In this document: in pieces, positions 31,002 to 41,378 of the stretch
How positions within the stretch are numbered: position 1 is the stretch's first letter
Layout of the letters: the number at the start of each line of letters is the position of its first letter
NCBI RefSeq assembly: GCF_007858445.1
Contig: NZ_VIGV01000004.1
Span: forward strand, 1-64,000
Reading direction: 5' to 3'
DNA from: Tsukamurella sputi
Lineage (GTDB): Bacteria > Actinomycetota > Actinomycetes > Mycobacteriales > Mycobacteriaceae
Length of the DNA: 64,000 nucleotides
Made by a program: the position numbers and the translations under genes
Notes under the pieces: model-generated
Seen by the model: the letters and a program-made list of their open reading frames with translations, nothing else
The model's database searches: none
What the model was told of the DNA's origin: nothing

Positions 31002-32399
31002 GTGGGTTCGCGCCCCGGACTGGCGTCGCGGGTACCGCTGCGCTTCTCGCTGGTCGCGCTGGTGGTGGGGCTGGTCTTCCTCGGTCTGCTGGCCTCCGGC
31101 ACGGCGCTGACGGCGGCGATGCGCGACCGTCTGGTCTCCCGCGAGGACCAGACGCTGCGGCAGGCCGCCGACACCTGGGCCAGGCCGAAGCCGAATCTGC
31201 CCGAGCCGGTGCGCGGTGGCAAGCCCCCGCCCACCCGCTTCTACCAGGCGGTCTTCCTGCCCGACGGCACCCAGCTGCGGATCAGCAATCCCGACTTCAC
31301 CGAGCAGCCGGACCTGTCGGGCCTCGACGACCTGCACGGTGAGGCCGTGACGGTGCACTCCGTCGGCGGCAAGGGGCCGCAGTGGCGCGTCGTGCAGTCG
31401 ACCTCGCAGTACGGCGTCGCCTACGTCGCCGTGACCCTCTCGGACGTCGAATCGACGCTGCGCGCGATGGTCGCGCTCGAACTGCTCATCGGTGGTGGCG
31501 TGCTCATCGTCGCGGGCGGGCTCGGCTACCTCGTGGTGCGCCGATCGCTGCGCCCGTTGGAGGAGGTCGAGGCGACGGCCGAGGCGATCGCCGCGGGCGA
31601 TCTCACCCGCCGCGTCCCGCAGGCGCCCGCGCACACCGAGGTCGGGCGACTGTCCTCGTCGATCAACACGATGCTGCACCAGGTGCAGGACTCGTTCGAC
31701 AGGGTCGCCGCGTCGGAGGAGCACGCCCGCGCCGACGAGGAGCGGATGCGTCGGTTCGTCGGCGACGCCTCGCACGAGCTGCGCACCCCACTCACCTCGA
31801 TCCGCGGCTTCGCGGAGCTCTACCGGCAGGGCGCCACCGACGACACCGAGTTCGTGATGTCCCGCATCGAGTCCGAGGCGCAGCGGATGGGCCTGCTCGT
31901 CGAGGACCTGCTTCTGCTCGCCCGCCTCGACGCGCGGCGCCCGCTCGCCGAGGACGTCGTCGACCTCGTGGCGGTGGCCGACGATGTGGTGCACGCCGCG
32001 CAGGCCCGCGAACCGGAGCGCACGATCGACCTCGTCGCGGACGATCCCGTCGAGGTCACCGGGGACCGCGATCGCCTGCACCAGGTCGTGACCAATCTGG
32101 TCTCGAACGCCCTGCGCCACACGCCCGCCGACGCCTCGGTGTGCGTCCGAGTGGCGGCCGAGCCGGGGGCGGTGGTGCTGTCCGTCTCGGATACCGGCCC
32201 GGGGATGGAGCCCGACGAGGCCGCGCGCGCCTTCGAGCGGTTCTACCGCGCCGACTCCTCGCGGAGCCGGGGCTACGGTGGCGGCGCGGGTCTGGGCCTG
32301 TCGATCGTGCAGAGCATCGTCGAGCGGCACGGGGGCACGGTCACCGTGGACACGGCGCCGGGGGAGGGCGCATGCTTCACGGTGCGCCTGCCGCGCTGA
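31002..32399 (+). CDS. phoR: PhoR sensor histidine kinase
   Basis: A 465-residue kinase. Helix 1 (about 13-39), an extracytoplasmic sensor domain (about 40-155), helix 2 (156-178) and a HAMP linker (RRSLRPLEEVEATAEAIAAGDL) come first. The dimerisation domain has H258 in DASHELRTPLTSIRG. The ATP-binding domain has N in NLVSNALRHTP, DTGPGM and GAGLGLSIV. It senses an unknown envelope or pH signal and phosphorylates PhoP. It starts 6 nt after phoP and ends directly against the convergent HIT gene. Confidence 0.92.
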   Translation: MGSRPGLASRVPLRFSLVALVVGLVFLGLLASGTALTAAMRDRLVSREDQTLRQAADTWARPKPNLPEPVRGGKPPPTRFYQAVFLPDGTQLRISNPDFTEQPDLSGLDDLHGEAVTVHSVGGKGPQWRVVQSTSQYGVAYVAVTLSDVESTLRAMVALELLIGGGVLIVAGGLGYLVVRRSLRPLEEVEATAEAIAAGDLTRRVPQAPAHTEVGRLSSSINTMLHQVQDSFDRVAASEEHARADEERMRRFVGDASHELRTPLTSIRGFAELYRQGATDDTEFVMSRIESEAQRMGLLVEDLLLLARLDARRPLAEDVVDLVAVADDVVHAAQAREPERTIDLVADDPVEVTGDRDRLHQVVTNLVSNALRHTPADASVCVRVAAEPGAVVLSVSDTGPGMEPDEAARAFERFYRADSSRSRGYGGGAGLGLSIVQSIVERHGGTVTVDTAPGEGACFTVRLPR

Positions 32400-32801
32400 T
32401 CACTCCGCGGCGAGCGCCTCGACGATCCTCGTCTGCGCCTCGTCGAGCGACTCGGGGGAGGGGTTCGGGTCCGCCTGGCCGAAGTCGAAGTCGGTGAGCG
32501 TGTAGGCGGGGAAGACGTGCACGTGCAGGTGCGGCACCTCGAGGCCGGCGATCACGACGCCGGCGCGCGGCGCACCGAAGGCGCGCTTGACGGCGCGGCC
32601 GAGCTTCCGCGAGACGGCGGTGATGTGGCTGAACAGCTCGTCGTCGATCGACTCCCAGTGGTCGACCTCGTCGCGCGGCACCACGAGGACGTGGCCCTGG
32701 GTGAGCGGGGCGATGGTCAGGAACGCCACCACGGAATCGTCCTGATACACGAACCGTCCGGGGAGTTCACCGGCGATGATCTTGGAGAAGACGGAAGCCA
32801 T
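32400..32801 (-). CDS. HIT family nucleotide hydrolase/transferase
   Basis: A 133-residue protein with the histidine triad HLHVHVFP near residues 88-95 and the usual 'F.kIiaGE.P...vy.dd..vaF..i.P...GH.LVvPr' start. It hydrolyses nucleotide phosphoramidates. The M. tuberculosis equivalent Rv0759c also follows phoR. The ATG at 32801 is 6 nt after TAGCCT, whose first three bases are the stop codon of the ArsR gene. Confidence 0.93.
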   Translation of the reverse strand: MASVFSKIIAGELPGRFVYQDDSVVAFLTIAPLTQGHVLVVPRDEVDHWESIDDELFSHITAVSRKLGRAVKRAFGAPRAGVVIAGLEVPHLHVHVFPAYTLTDFDFGQADPNPSPESLDEAQTRIVEALAAE

Positions 32802-32807
32802 GGGGCC

Positions 32808-32813
32808 AGGCTA
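32808..32813 (-). promoter_or_regulatory. -10 hexamer built on a stop codon (HIT gene)
   Basis: TAGCCT on the minus strand begins with the TAG stop of the ArsR-type gene and ends 6 nt before the HIT start codon, indicating a leaderless transcript. Confidence 0.5.
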
Positions 32814-33281
32814 TCGGAGCAGCCCGCCGATGTCCGCGGACGCCAACATCGCCACCAGGATCGGCACCACCCGTTGCGGTGCCACCGTGTACTGGCCGCG
32901 TACACCCTTGTCGACCACGCCGGCCCCGGTGAGGGTGCCGAGGTGGTGGTACAGCTGTCCCTTGGATCCGCCGTCGACGCGGTCCATCAGTTCCGCGGCC
33001 GTCCGGGGGCCGAGCAGCAGGTCCTGGACGATCGCGAGTCGCGCGGGATGACCCAGCGCCGCGAGCACCGTCGCGAGCCGCCCGGGCGGCAACGCGGCGA
33101 CGGCTCCCGCGGAGTAGTCGATGCGCCAGCTCACGTCGCCGTCGAGGCTCACGGTTCCGGCGTAGCCGACGGTGCCCGCGCCGGCTCCGGCCGGACGCGG
33201 CTCGGCGGGAACCGCTCCTGACGCCGCCTCGAGTGCGGCGACCCGCGATTCGAGGTCGGCGAGGCGCTCGTCGTCGGTCAT
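32811..33281 (-). CDS. ArsR-type HTH transcriptional regulator
   Basis: A 156-residue protein. Residues 1-25 form a coiled-coil start (DERLADLESRVAALEA), then a proline/glycine linker. The winged helix at about 82-145 reads LATVLAALGHPARLAIVQDLLLGPRTAAELMDRVDGGSKGQLYHHLGTLTGAGVVDKGVRGQY. There is no ELCVCD metal motif, so it is not an obvious metal sensor. Target unknown; the HIT gene next to it or its own promoter are candidates. Confidence 0.85.
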   Translation of the reverse strand: MTDDERLADLESRVAALEAASGAVPAEPRPAGAGAGTVGYAGTVSLDGDVSWRIDYSAGAVAALPPGRLATVLAALGHPARLAIVQDLLLGPRTAAELMDRVDGGSKGQLYHHLGTLTGAGVVDKGVRGQYTVAPQRVVPILVAMLASADIGGLLR

Positions 33282-33287
33282 GGCGGG

Positions 33288-33293
33288 AGTCTA
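33288..33293 (-). promoter_or_regulatory. -10 hexamer built on a stop codon (ArsR-type gene)
   Basis: TAGACT on the minus strand begins with the TAG stop of the serine hydrolase gene and lies 6 nt before the ArsR ATG at 33281. Confidence 0.5.
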
Positions 33294-34310
33294 CGAGCGC
33301 AGCGCGCAGGCCACGCGTCCGCGGGTATCTGCATCGGTCATGGCGTCGATGAGCATCGCCTGGTGCGGCATCGCCGCAGCGTTGTCCTTCGCGAGGTCGG
33401 TCATCGGTACCCGCTCGACCATGAACACGGCGGTGGCCACCGATCCGTCGGGCCGACGGCCCTCGACGGACAGGGTGCGGACGCCCGGGAAGGATCCGCC
33501 CTTGAACCCCAGGGTCTGGAGGCCGACGGGCGCGAGTTGTTCCGGCCCGGCCGACTGCCATTCGAGGAACGGTCTTGCGAGTGCGGCACCCGGGCCGAAT
33601 TCACCGGTGGCGAGATCGCGGATGAGCCGCGCGAAGGAGCGCGCCGGCGCGGAGTAGGTGTGCCGGCGGATTGCGTCGAACAGCGCCTGCTCCGTCGAGG
33701 CGTTCGCCGCGAGGAGGGAGTCGTACGTGGATGCGAAGACCGGCGGGGCGCCCGGCATGCCGTAGCGGTCCATGACCGCGCGCAGTGGGCCGTCCCCGAG
33801 TCGAGCGAGGATGGCGTCGGGTGCCGCACTGTCGGAGAGGCGGATCATCACGTCGGCGAGTTGATGAAGGCTGACGGTGCCGGACATGTTCCGCGGTACG
33901 CCGTCGTCGGCGGGGATGCCGAGGTACTTCAGCGCCTCGATGTGCATCCCGCCGTCGGTGGGGGTGCCCCCGGATGTCTTGTACCACTTCTGCCACGCGG
34001 ACAGAGGAATCCGCTCGTTCATGTCGATCCGTCCTGCGGCGGCTTCAGCCGTGAGCGCTGCGAGGTGGACCAGTTTGACCATGGATGCGGTCGGCATAGC
34101 GACGTCTGCGCGGTGCTGCAGCGTCCCGCCGCGGCCGTCGTCGACAACGAGCGAGACCTCGTCGCGGTGCTGCGCGAGGTAGCCCGCCCAGCCGTCGGCG
34201 GTTGCGGTGTCAGCGGTGGGCGGCGGGGGACAGGGTGCGGCGGCCGCCGCTGGGACAGGACCCGCTGCGACCAGCAGGGCGGTGAGTGCGGCGAGGACGG
34301 GGCGGCGCAT
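33291..34310 (-). CDS. Secreted class A beta-lactamase-fold serine hydrolase
   Basis: A 339-residue precursor with signal peptide (about 1-25, ending AAAAA). It has S76-x2-K79 in TASMVKL, S159-D160-S161 in VMIRLSDSAAPDAIL (class A has SDN) and K271-G-G in LGFKGGS (class A has KTG/KSG). I see no clear omega-loop ExxLN motif. True beta-lactamase activity is therefore uncertain; a penicillin-binding or carboxypeptidase-like role is possible. It lies alone, upstream of the ArsR gene. Confidence 0.8.
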   Translation of the reverse strand: MRRPVLAALTALLVAAGPVPAAAAAPCPPPPTADTATADGWAGYLAQHRDEVSLVVDDGRGGTLQHRADVAMPTASMVKLVHLAALTAEAAAGRIDMNERIPLSAWQKWYKTSGGTPTDGGMHIEALKYLGIPADDGVPRNMSGTVSLHQLADVMIRLSDSAAPDAILARLGDGPLRAVMDRYGMPGAPPVFASTYDSLLAANASTEQALFDAIRRHTYSAPARSFARLIRDLATGEFGPGAALARPFLEWQSAGPEQLAPVGLQTLGFKGGSFPGVRTLSVEGRRPDGSVATAVFMVERVPMTDLAKDNAAAMPHQAMLIDAMTDADTRGRVACALRS

Positions 34311-34391
34311 CGATACCTCCGAAATCTGTTAGTACGTAATTCCGGATAAAGCATACGACTGAGTGGCTGCAGTGTCCACGCGGTCCACCGG

Positions 34392-34397
34392 TAAGGT
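34392..34397 (+). promoter_or_regulatory. -10 hexamer of purD (leaderless)
   Basis: TAAGGT lies 7 nt before the GTG start of purD at 34405. Confidence 0.5.
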
Positions 34398-34404
34398 CGG
34401 TGAC

Positions 34405-35643
<1,239 letters not shown>

Positions 35644-35722
35644 CGGGGTTCGCCCACGTCGGCGGATCTGTGTGCCGACGATTTGGTCGAAACCATCAGA
35701 CCGGACGGGACGTGCTGGCAGC

Positions 35723-36334
35723 ATGTCCCTGATGACAGCCGCGACCACGCCCAAGGGTGAGCGCCGGCGCGCGGCACTCGTGGCCGCGGCCGGAGAGCTC
35801 CTCGTCGAGGGTGGATTCGAGTCGGTGCGGCACCGTGCCGTCGCGCACCGCGCGCACATCCCGTTGGCCGCCACCACCTACTACTTCGAGTCGCTGGGCG
35901 ATCTGCTGTCCCACGCCGTGGCGTACGCCGGTGACCGCGATGTCGCCGCGGTGCGCGCCCGGGTGGAGGCGGTCAGCCGCCGCAAGCGCGGGGACTCGGC
36001 ACTGGCGAAGGTCCTCGCCTCGGTCTTCTTCGCCAGTGACACCGACGCCGATCGCGGCGCGCTCGTCTCGCGCTACGAGCGGATGGTGCTGTGCACCCGC
36101 GATCCGGAGCTCACCCGGTTGCAGGCGCAGATGCGGAACGTCCTGGCGGAGCTGCACGTCGAGGTGCTGGCACGCTCCGGTCGTCGTGCTGCGCCGACCG
36201 ATGTCGAGCGCTTGATGGCGATCGAGGACGGCGCGGCCCTCGCGGCCTTCACCGCGCAGGGGGCGGACGTGCCCCGCGCCGTGCGCGAGGCGCTCGTCAC
36301 CGTCGTCGACGATCTGGCCCCCGTTCTTCCGTGA
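35723..36334 (+). CDS. TetR family transcriptional regulator
   Basis: A 203-residue protein. The N-terminal HTH runs KGERRRAALVAAAGELLVEGGFESVRHRAVAHRAHIPLAATTYYFESLGDLL, followed by a helical ligand domain. It lies between purD and purB, as a TetR gene (Rv0775) does in M. tuberculosis. Start ATG 35723; ATG 35732 is equally possible. Effector and targets are unknown. Confidence 0.88.
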   Translation: MSLMTAATTPKGERRRAALVAAAGELLVEGGFESVRHRAVAHRAHIPLAATTYYFESLGDLLSHAVAYAGDRDVAAVRARVEAVSRRKRGDSALAKVLASVFFASDTDADRGALVSRYERMVLCTRDPELTRLQAQMRNVLAELHVEVLARSGRRAAPTDVERLMAIEDGAALAAFTAQGADVPRAVREALVTVVDDLAPVLP

Positions 36335-36357
36335 ACGGGGCTCGCCGTCGTGCATGA

Positions 36358-36363
36358 GATAAT
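36358..36363 (+). promoter_or_regulatory. -10 hexamer of purB (leaderless)
   Basis: GATAAT ends 6 nt before the GTG start of purB at 36370. Confidence 0.5.
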
Positions 36364-36369
36364 CGCCGG

Positions 36370-37797
36370 GTGAGCACTCCCCGCATCCCCGACGTCCTCG
36401 CCAACCGGTACGCCAGCCCGCGCATGCGTGAGCTGTGGTCGCCCGAGTACAAGATCGTGCTGGAGCGCCAGCTGTGGATCGCCGTGCTCAAGGCCCAGCG
36501 CGACCTCGGCATCGACGTGCCCGACGGTGCCGTCGAGGCCTACGAGAAGGTCGTCGACCAGGTGGATCTCGCGTCGATCGCCGAGCGGGAGCGGATCACC
36601 CGGCACGACGTGAAGGCGCGGATCGAGGAGTTCAGCGACCTCGCCGGGTTCGAGCAGATCCACAAGGGCATGACCTCGCGCGATCTCACGGAGAACGTCG
36701 AGCAGCTGCAGGTCCTGCGCTCGCTCGAGTACGTCCGCGACCATGCCGTCGCCGTGGCCGCGCGCCTGGCGGAGCGGGCGGCGCAGTACTCGTCCGTGGT
36801 GATGGCGGGCCGCTCGCACAACGTCGCGGCGCAGGCCACCACGCTGGGCAAGCGCTTCGCCTCGGCCGCCAACGAGCTGCTCGTGGCCATCGCCCGCCTG
36901 GAGGACCTCATCGGTCGTTACCCGCTGCGCGGCATCAAGGGCCCGATGGGCACGTCGCAGGACATGCTCGATCTGCTGGGCGGTGACGCCGCCAAGCTCG
37001 CTTCGCTGGAGGAGCGGGTCGCGGAGCACCTCGGCTTCTCGCAGTCCTTCGTCTCGGTGGGCCAGGTCTACCCCCGATCGCTCGACCACGACGTGGTGAG
37101 CGCGCTGGTGCAGGTGGCGGCCGGACCGTCGTCGATGGCCACGACGATCCGCCTCATGGCCGGGCACGAGCTGGTCACCGAGGGCTTCCAGCCCGGTCAG
37201 GTCGGCAGCTCCGCGATGCCCCACAAGATGAACACCCGCTCCTGCGAGCGCGTCAACGGCCTCACCGTGATCCTGCGCGGATACGGCTCGATGGCGGCCG
37301 AGATGGCCGGCTCGCAGTGGAACGAGGGCGACGTCTTCTGCTCCGTCATCCGCCGCGTGGCGCTCCCGGACTCCTTCTTCGCGATCGACGGCCTCTTCGA
37401 GACCTTCCTGACGGTCCTCGACGAGTTCGGCGCCTACCCCGCGGTGATCGAGAACGAGCTGAACCGCTACCTGCCCTTCCTCGCCACCACCCGCGTGCTC
37501 ATGGCCGCGGTGCGCGCCGGAGTCGGACGCGAGGTGGCGCACGAGGCGATCAAGGAGCACGCCGTCGCGGTCGCGCTCGCGATGCGCGAGGAGGGCCGCG
37601 AGCCCGATCTTCTCGACCGGCTGGCGGGCGATTCCCGTCTCGGCCTCACGCGGGCGCAGCTCGACGAGGCCCTCGCCGACCGCGCCGCCTTCACCGGCGC
37701 CGCCGAGGCCCAGGTCGCCCAGGTCGTCGCCGACGTCGAGGCTCTCGTCGCGCGGTACCCCGACGCCGCGGGCTACACGCCGGCCCCCATCCTCTGA
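36370..37797 (+). CDS. purB: Adenylosuccinate lyase
   Basis: A 475-residue lyase of the fumarase/aspartase superfamily. The signature GSSAMPHKMNTRSCERV carries the mobile catalytic-loop serine; GRSHNVAAQATTLGKRF and MTSRDLTENVEQ are the other two conserved regions. It removes fumarate from SAICAR and adenylosuccinate, serving two steps of AMP synthesis. GTG start 36370 is leaderless by position. M. tuberculosis Rv0777 is the counterpart. Confidence 0.97.
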   Translation: MSTPRIPDVLANRYASPRMRELWSPEYKIVLERQLWIAVLKAQRDLGIDVPDGAVEAYEKVVDQVDLASIAERERITRHDVKARIEEFSDLAGFEQIHKGMTSRDLTENVEQLQVLRSLEYVRDHAVAVAARLAERAAQYSSVVMAGRSHNVAAQATTLGKRFASAANELLVAIARLEDLIGRYPLRGIKGPMGTSQDMLDLLGGDAAKLASLEERVAEHLGFSQSFVSVGQVYPRSLDHDVVSALVQVAAGPSSMATTIRLMAGHELVTEGFQPGQVGSSAMPHKMNTRSCERVNGLTVILRGYGSMAAEMAGSQWNEGDVFCSVIRRVALPDSFFAIDGLFETFLTVLDEFGAYPAVIENELNRYLPFLATTRVLMAAVRAGVGREVAHEAIKEHAVAVALAMREEGREPDLLDRLAGDSRLGLTRAQLDEALADRAAFTGAAEAQVAQVVADVEALVARYPDAAGYTPAPIL

Positions 37798-37811
37798 CCC
37801 CTCGCGGGCGA

Positions 37812-37817
37812 TAGGGT
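37812..37817 (+). promoter_or_regulatory. -10 hexamer of purC (leaderless)
   Basis: TAGGGT ends 6 nt before the GTG start of purC at 37824. Confidence 0.5.
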
Positions 37818-37823
37818 GGCGGT

Positions 37824-38714
37824 GTGCGTCCTGAACTGAGCGAATACACGCCGATCTACTCGGGCAAGGTCCGCGAGCTGTACGAGGTGGACGACGAGCA
37901 CCTGCTGCTCGTCGCGAGCGACCGGATCAGCGCCTACGACTACATCCTGGACACGCCGATCCCGGACAAGGGGCGCGTGCTCACGGCGATGTCGGTCTTC
38001 TTCTTCGACGCGCTCGGTGTGCCGAACCACCTGGCCGGTCCGGCCGACGATCCGCGCATCCCCGAGTCGGTGCTCGGGCGCGCCCTGATCACCCGGCGGC
38101 TCGACATGGTCCCCGTCGAGTGCGTGGCCCGCGGCTATCTCACCGGCTCCGGCCTCAAGGAGTATCGCGCGAACGGTCAGGTGTGCGGGGTTCCCCTGCC
38201 GGAGGGGCTGGTGGACGGCAGCCGCATCGACCCGCCGATCTTCACCCCCGCGACCAAGGCCGCCGTGGGCGATCACGACGAGAACGTCTCCTTCGAGCGG
38301 GTCGCCGCCGACGTGGGACTCGACCTCGCCACGCGACTGCGCGATCTCACCCTGGAGGTCTACTCCAGCGGCGCGGACATCGCCCGCGAGCGCGGGATCA
38401 TCCTCGCGGACACCAAGTTCGAGTTCGGTCACACGTCCGACGGTGACCTGCTCCTCGCCGACGAGGTGCTCACGCCCGATTCCTCCCGGTACTGGGATGG
38501 TGAACTCTACGAGCCGGGGAAGGCGCTGCCCAGCTTCGACAAGCAGATCGTGCGGGACTGGCTCACGAAGGAGTCCGGTTGGTCGACGGATGCGGGCACT
38601 CCGCCGCCGGCCCTCCCCGCCGACGTCGTCGAGCGCACTCGCGCCCGGTACATCGAGGCGTACGAACGCATCTCCGGCCTGCGCTTCGCCGACTGGCCGG
38701 GCGGTGCCGCATGA
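37824..38714 (+). CDS. purC: SAICAR synthetase
   Basis: A 296-residue enzyme joining CAIR and aspartate with ATP. Family blocks: [80 protein letters not shown]. All are intact. Its stop overlaps the oligopeptidase start (ATGA), so the two are co-transcribed, as purC-ptrB are in M. tuberculosis (Rv0780-Rv0782). Confidence 0.97.
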   Translation: MRPELSEYTPIYSGKVRELYEVDDEHLLLVASDRISAYDYILDTPIPDKGRVLTAMSVFFFDALGVPNHLAGPADDPRIPESVLGRALITRRLDMVPVECVARGYLTGSGLKEYRANGQVCGVPLPEGLVDGSRIDPPIFTPATKAAVGDHDENVSFERVAADVGLDLATRLRDLTLEVYSSGADIARERGIILADTKFEFGHTSDGDLLLADEVLTPDSSRYWDGELYEPGKALPSFDKQIVRDWLTKESGWSTDAGTPPPALPADVVERTRARYIEAYERISGLRFADWPGGAA

Positions 38715-40801
38715 GCGGGCCCCTGCAGCCCGTCGCTCAGAAGGTCCCGTCCGAGCGCACCTTCCACGGCGACACCGTCGTCGACGACTACGCCTGGCTC
38801 GCCGACATCAAGAACGACGAGGTGCTCGACTACCTGCGGGCCCAGAACGCCTTCACCGAGGCGGCCACCGCCGGTCACGAGCCGCTGCGCGAGGCGATCT
38901 TCGGGGAGATCAAGGCGCACACCCAGGAGACCGACATGTCGGTCCCGCAGCGCCGCCGAGACCACTGGTACTACGCGCGCACCGTCGAGGGGAAGCAGTA
39001 CGGGATCCACTGCCGCGCGCCGATCTCCGCCGCGGACGACTGGACCCCGCCCGTCCTGTCCGACGAGCCGCTGCCGGGCGAGCAGGTGTTGCTCGACCTC
39101 AACGAGGAGGCCGAGGGGCACGAGTACATCGCCGTCGGCGCGGCCTCGGTCTCGCCCGACGGCACACTCCTGGCCTTCTCTCTCGACACCGACGGCGACG
39201 AACGGTTCACGCTGCGCGTGCGCAACATCGAGACGGGCGAACTGCTGCCCGACACGGTCGAGAACGTCTTCTACGGTGCCACCTGGGCGCTCGACGGGAG
39301 GCACCTGTTCTACACCACCGTCGACGACGCCTGGCGCGCGGATACCATCTGGCGGCACGAGATCGGCTCCGCCGCAGAGGATGTGCAGGTCTTCCACGAG
39401 GAGGATCAGCGCTTCGGAGTGGGCATCGGGCTGACCCGCAGCGAGAAGTACCTGATGATCGCGGCATCGTCGACCCTCAGCTCCGAGACGTGGGTGCTCG
39501 ACGCGACCGATGCGACCGGGGAGTTCCGCCTCCTGCGGCCGCGCGAGGAGGACGTCGAGTACTCGGTCGAGCACGCGGTGCTCGGAGGTGAGGACCGATT
39601 CCTCTTCCTGCACAACCGCACCGGCATCAACTTCGAGCTGGCCTCGGCCCCCGTCGACGCGCCGGACGAGTGGACGGTCCTCATCCCGCACCGCGACGAC
39701 GTTCGCCTGGAGTACGTGGACGCCTACGCCCGACGGCTCGCCCTCGGATACCGGCGGGGCGGCCTGCCCCGCCTCGCGCTCGCCGACGCGACCGCCGATC
39801 CGGAGTTCGTGGAGTGGGACCCGGGCGAGGAGCTCGTGAACCTCGGCCCCGCTGCGAATCCCGAGTGGGACGCCCCGCGCCTGCGTCTGGCCTACGAGTC
39901 CTTCGTGACCCCCGGCACCGTCCTCGAACTCGACCCCGAGACGGGCGAGCAGACCGTGCTCAAGCGCGCCAACGTCCCCGGCTACGACGCCGCCCTCTAC
40001 ACCGCGGAGCGTCTCTGGGTGACCGCCCGCGACGGCGCGCAGATCCCCGTCTCCGTGGTGTGCCGCAAGGACGTCGGAGACGGGCCGGTGCCCACCCTGC
40101 TGTACGGCTACGGCTCCTACGAGGCCACGCTCGACCCGTGGTTCTCAGTCGCGCGACTCTCGCTCATGGACCGCGGTGTGGCCTTCGTCGTGGCGCACGT
40201 GCGCGGCGGCGGCGAGATGGGGCGCGCCTGGTACGACCACGGCAAGCAGCTGGAGAAGACCAACACCTTCACCGACTTCGTCGACGTTGCACAGCATCTC
40301 GTGGACACCGGCCGGGCCGAGCCGCGGCGGCTGGTGGCGATGGGCGGCAGCGCCGGCGGCCTCCTCGTCGGCGCCGTGGCGAACCTCGCGCCGGAGCTGT
40401 TCTCCGGCATCGTCGCCGACGTCCCCTTCGTGGATCCGCTCACGTCGATCCTCGACCCGAGCCTGCCGCTGACGGTGGGGGAGTGGGACGAGTGGGGCAA
40501 CCCGCTCGAGAACGCAGAGGTGTACCGGTACATGCGCGACTACTCGCCGTACGAGAACGTCGCGGCGAAGCCCTACCCGGCGATCCTCGCGACGACGTCG
40601 CTCAACGACACCCGCGTGCTGCCCACGGAGCCCGCCAAGTGGGTGGCCAAGCTCCTCGACCACAGCACGTCCGGCGAGCAGATCCTGCTCAAGACGGAGA
40701 TGGTCGCCGGTCACGCGGGCGTGAGCGGCCGCTACGCCAAGTGGCGCGAGACGGCCTTCGAGTACGCCTGGGTCCTCGACAGGCTCGGCGTCGCGCAGTA
40801 G
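38711..40801 (+). CDS. ptrB: Oligopeptidase B (S9A prolyl oligopeptidase family)
   Basis: A 696-residue cytosolic serine peptidase. The beta-propeller domain (about 70-410) is followed by the hydrolase domain with S547 in [12 protein letters not shown]633 in LNDTRV and H668 in AGHAGVSGR. It is a single intact gene, whereas the M. tuberculosis counterpart is annotated as two genes (ptrBa/ptrBb). Cleaves short peptides after basic residues in this family. Coupled to purC by ATGA. Confidence 0.93.
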   Translation: MSGPLQPVAQKVPSERTFHGDTVVDDYAWLADIKNDEVLDYLRAQNAFTEAATAGHEPLREAIFGEIKAHTQETDMSVPQRRRDHWYYARTVEGKQYGIHCRAPISAADDWTPPVLSDEPLPGEQVLLDLNEEAEGHEYIAVGAASVSPDGTLLAFSLDTDGDERFTLRVRNIETGELLPDTVENVFYGATWALDGRHLFYTTVDDAWRADTIWRHEIGSAAEDVQVFHEEDQRFGVGIGLTRSEKYLMIAASSTLSSETWVLDATDATGEFRLLRPREEDVEYSVEHAVLGGEDRFLFLHNRTGINFELASAPVDAPDEWTVLIPHRDDVRLEYVDAYARRLALGYRRGGLPRLALADATADPEFVEWDPGEELVNLGPAANPEWDAPRLRLAYESFVTPGTVLELDPETGEQTVLKRANVPGYDAALYTAERLWVTARDGAQIPVSVVCRKDVGDGPVPTLLYGYGSYEATLDPWFSVARLSLMDRGVAFVVAHVRGGGEMGRAWYDHGKQLEKTNTFTDFVDVAQHLVDTGRAEPRRLVAMGGSAGGLLVGAVANLAPELFSGIVADVPFVDPLTSILDPSLPLTVGEWDEWGNPLENAEVYRYMRDYSPYENVAAKPYPAILATTSLNDTRVLPTEPAKWVAKLLDHSTSGEQILLKTEMVAGHAGVSGRYAKWRETAFEYAWVLDRLGVAQ

Positions 40802-40804
40802 TTT
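40799..40804 (+). promoter_or_regulatory. -10 hexamer built on a stop codon (secreted protein gene)
   Basis: TAGTTT begins with the TAG stop of the oligopeptidase gene and ends 7 nt before the ATG at 40812. Confidence 0.5.
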
Positions 40805-40811
40805 CAGGATC

Positions 40812-41309
40812 ATGAACAGGTTCGTCATCGGCGCCGCCTGCGCCGTGGTGCTCCTCCCGTTCGCCGCGCCCGCGCAGGCGGAACCCGACGCCGCTGGACC
40901 GACGGTGATCTACTCCTACGTCGGACCTGCCACCGCGCCGGAGTACCACACGGAGTACCTCATCGAGGTGCGCAGCGGCGTCGCCACCGCGAAGGTCGGG
41001 GGTTACGGCACCGTCGATGGCACGGCGAAGCCCGCGAAGACACAGACGAAACAGCTCGACTACCCGACGCGCCGGGCGCTCGTGCAGACCGCCCCGTCGA
41101 TACCGGCATCCGCGACCGGGACGCCCTGCCCCGGAGCGAGCACGCACCGCCTGAGCTACGCGATCGGTCGCTCCGCGCCGCAGAGGACCGTGGCGTACAG
41201 CTGCGCCTCGGGGAGCGCCGGCGACCTCGCGGCGGTCAAGGCCTACATCACGCCGGTGGAGAAGCAGCTCGACGTGCTGCCGCAGCTCACCTTCCACGTC
41301 ACCGGCTGA
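40812..41309 (+). CDS. Secreted protein, unknown function
   Basis: A 165-residue precursor. The signal peptide MNRFVIGAACAVVLLPFAAPAQA is followed by a beta-rich mature part with two cysteines (TPCPGAS and YSCASG), probably a disulfide. No domain is recognised. A strong terminator follows. Confidence 0.75.
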   Translation: MNRFVIGAACAVVLLPFAAPAQAEPDAAGPTVIYSYVGPATAPEYHTEYLIEVRSGVATAKVGGYGTVDGTAKPAKTQTKQLDYPTRRALVQTAPSIPASATGTPCPGASTHRLSYAIGRSAPQRTVAYSCASGSAGDLAAVKAYITPVEKQLDVLPQLTFHVTG

Positions 41310-41323
41310 CGCCGGACCCGGAT

Positions 41324-41365
41324 ACACGAAGTGCCCGGCCCCTGCGGGGACCGGGCACTTCGTGT
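41324..41365. terminator. Bidirectional terminator hairpin
   Basis: Two perfect 15-bp arms, starting ACACGAAGTG and ending CACTTCGTGT, close on an inner CCCC-TGC-GGGG mini-hairpin. It lies between convergent genes, ending the secreted protein gene on one side and the exporter gene on the other. Confidence 0.85.
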
Positions 41366-41378
41366 CAGCGGGTGATGA

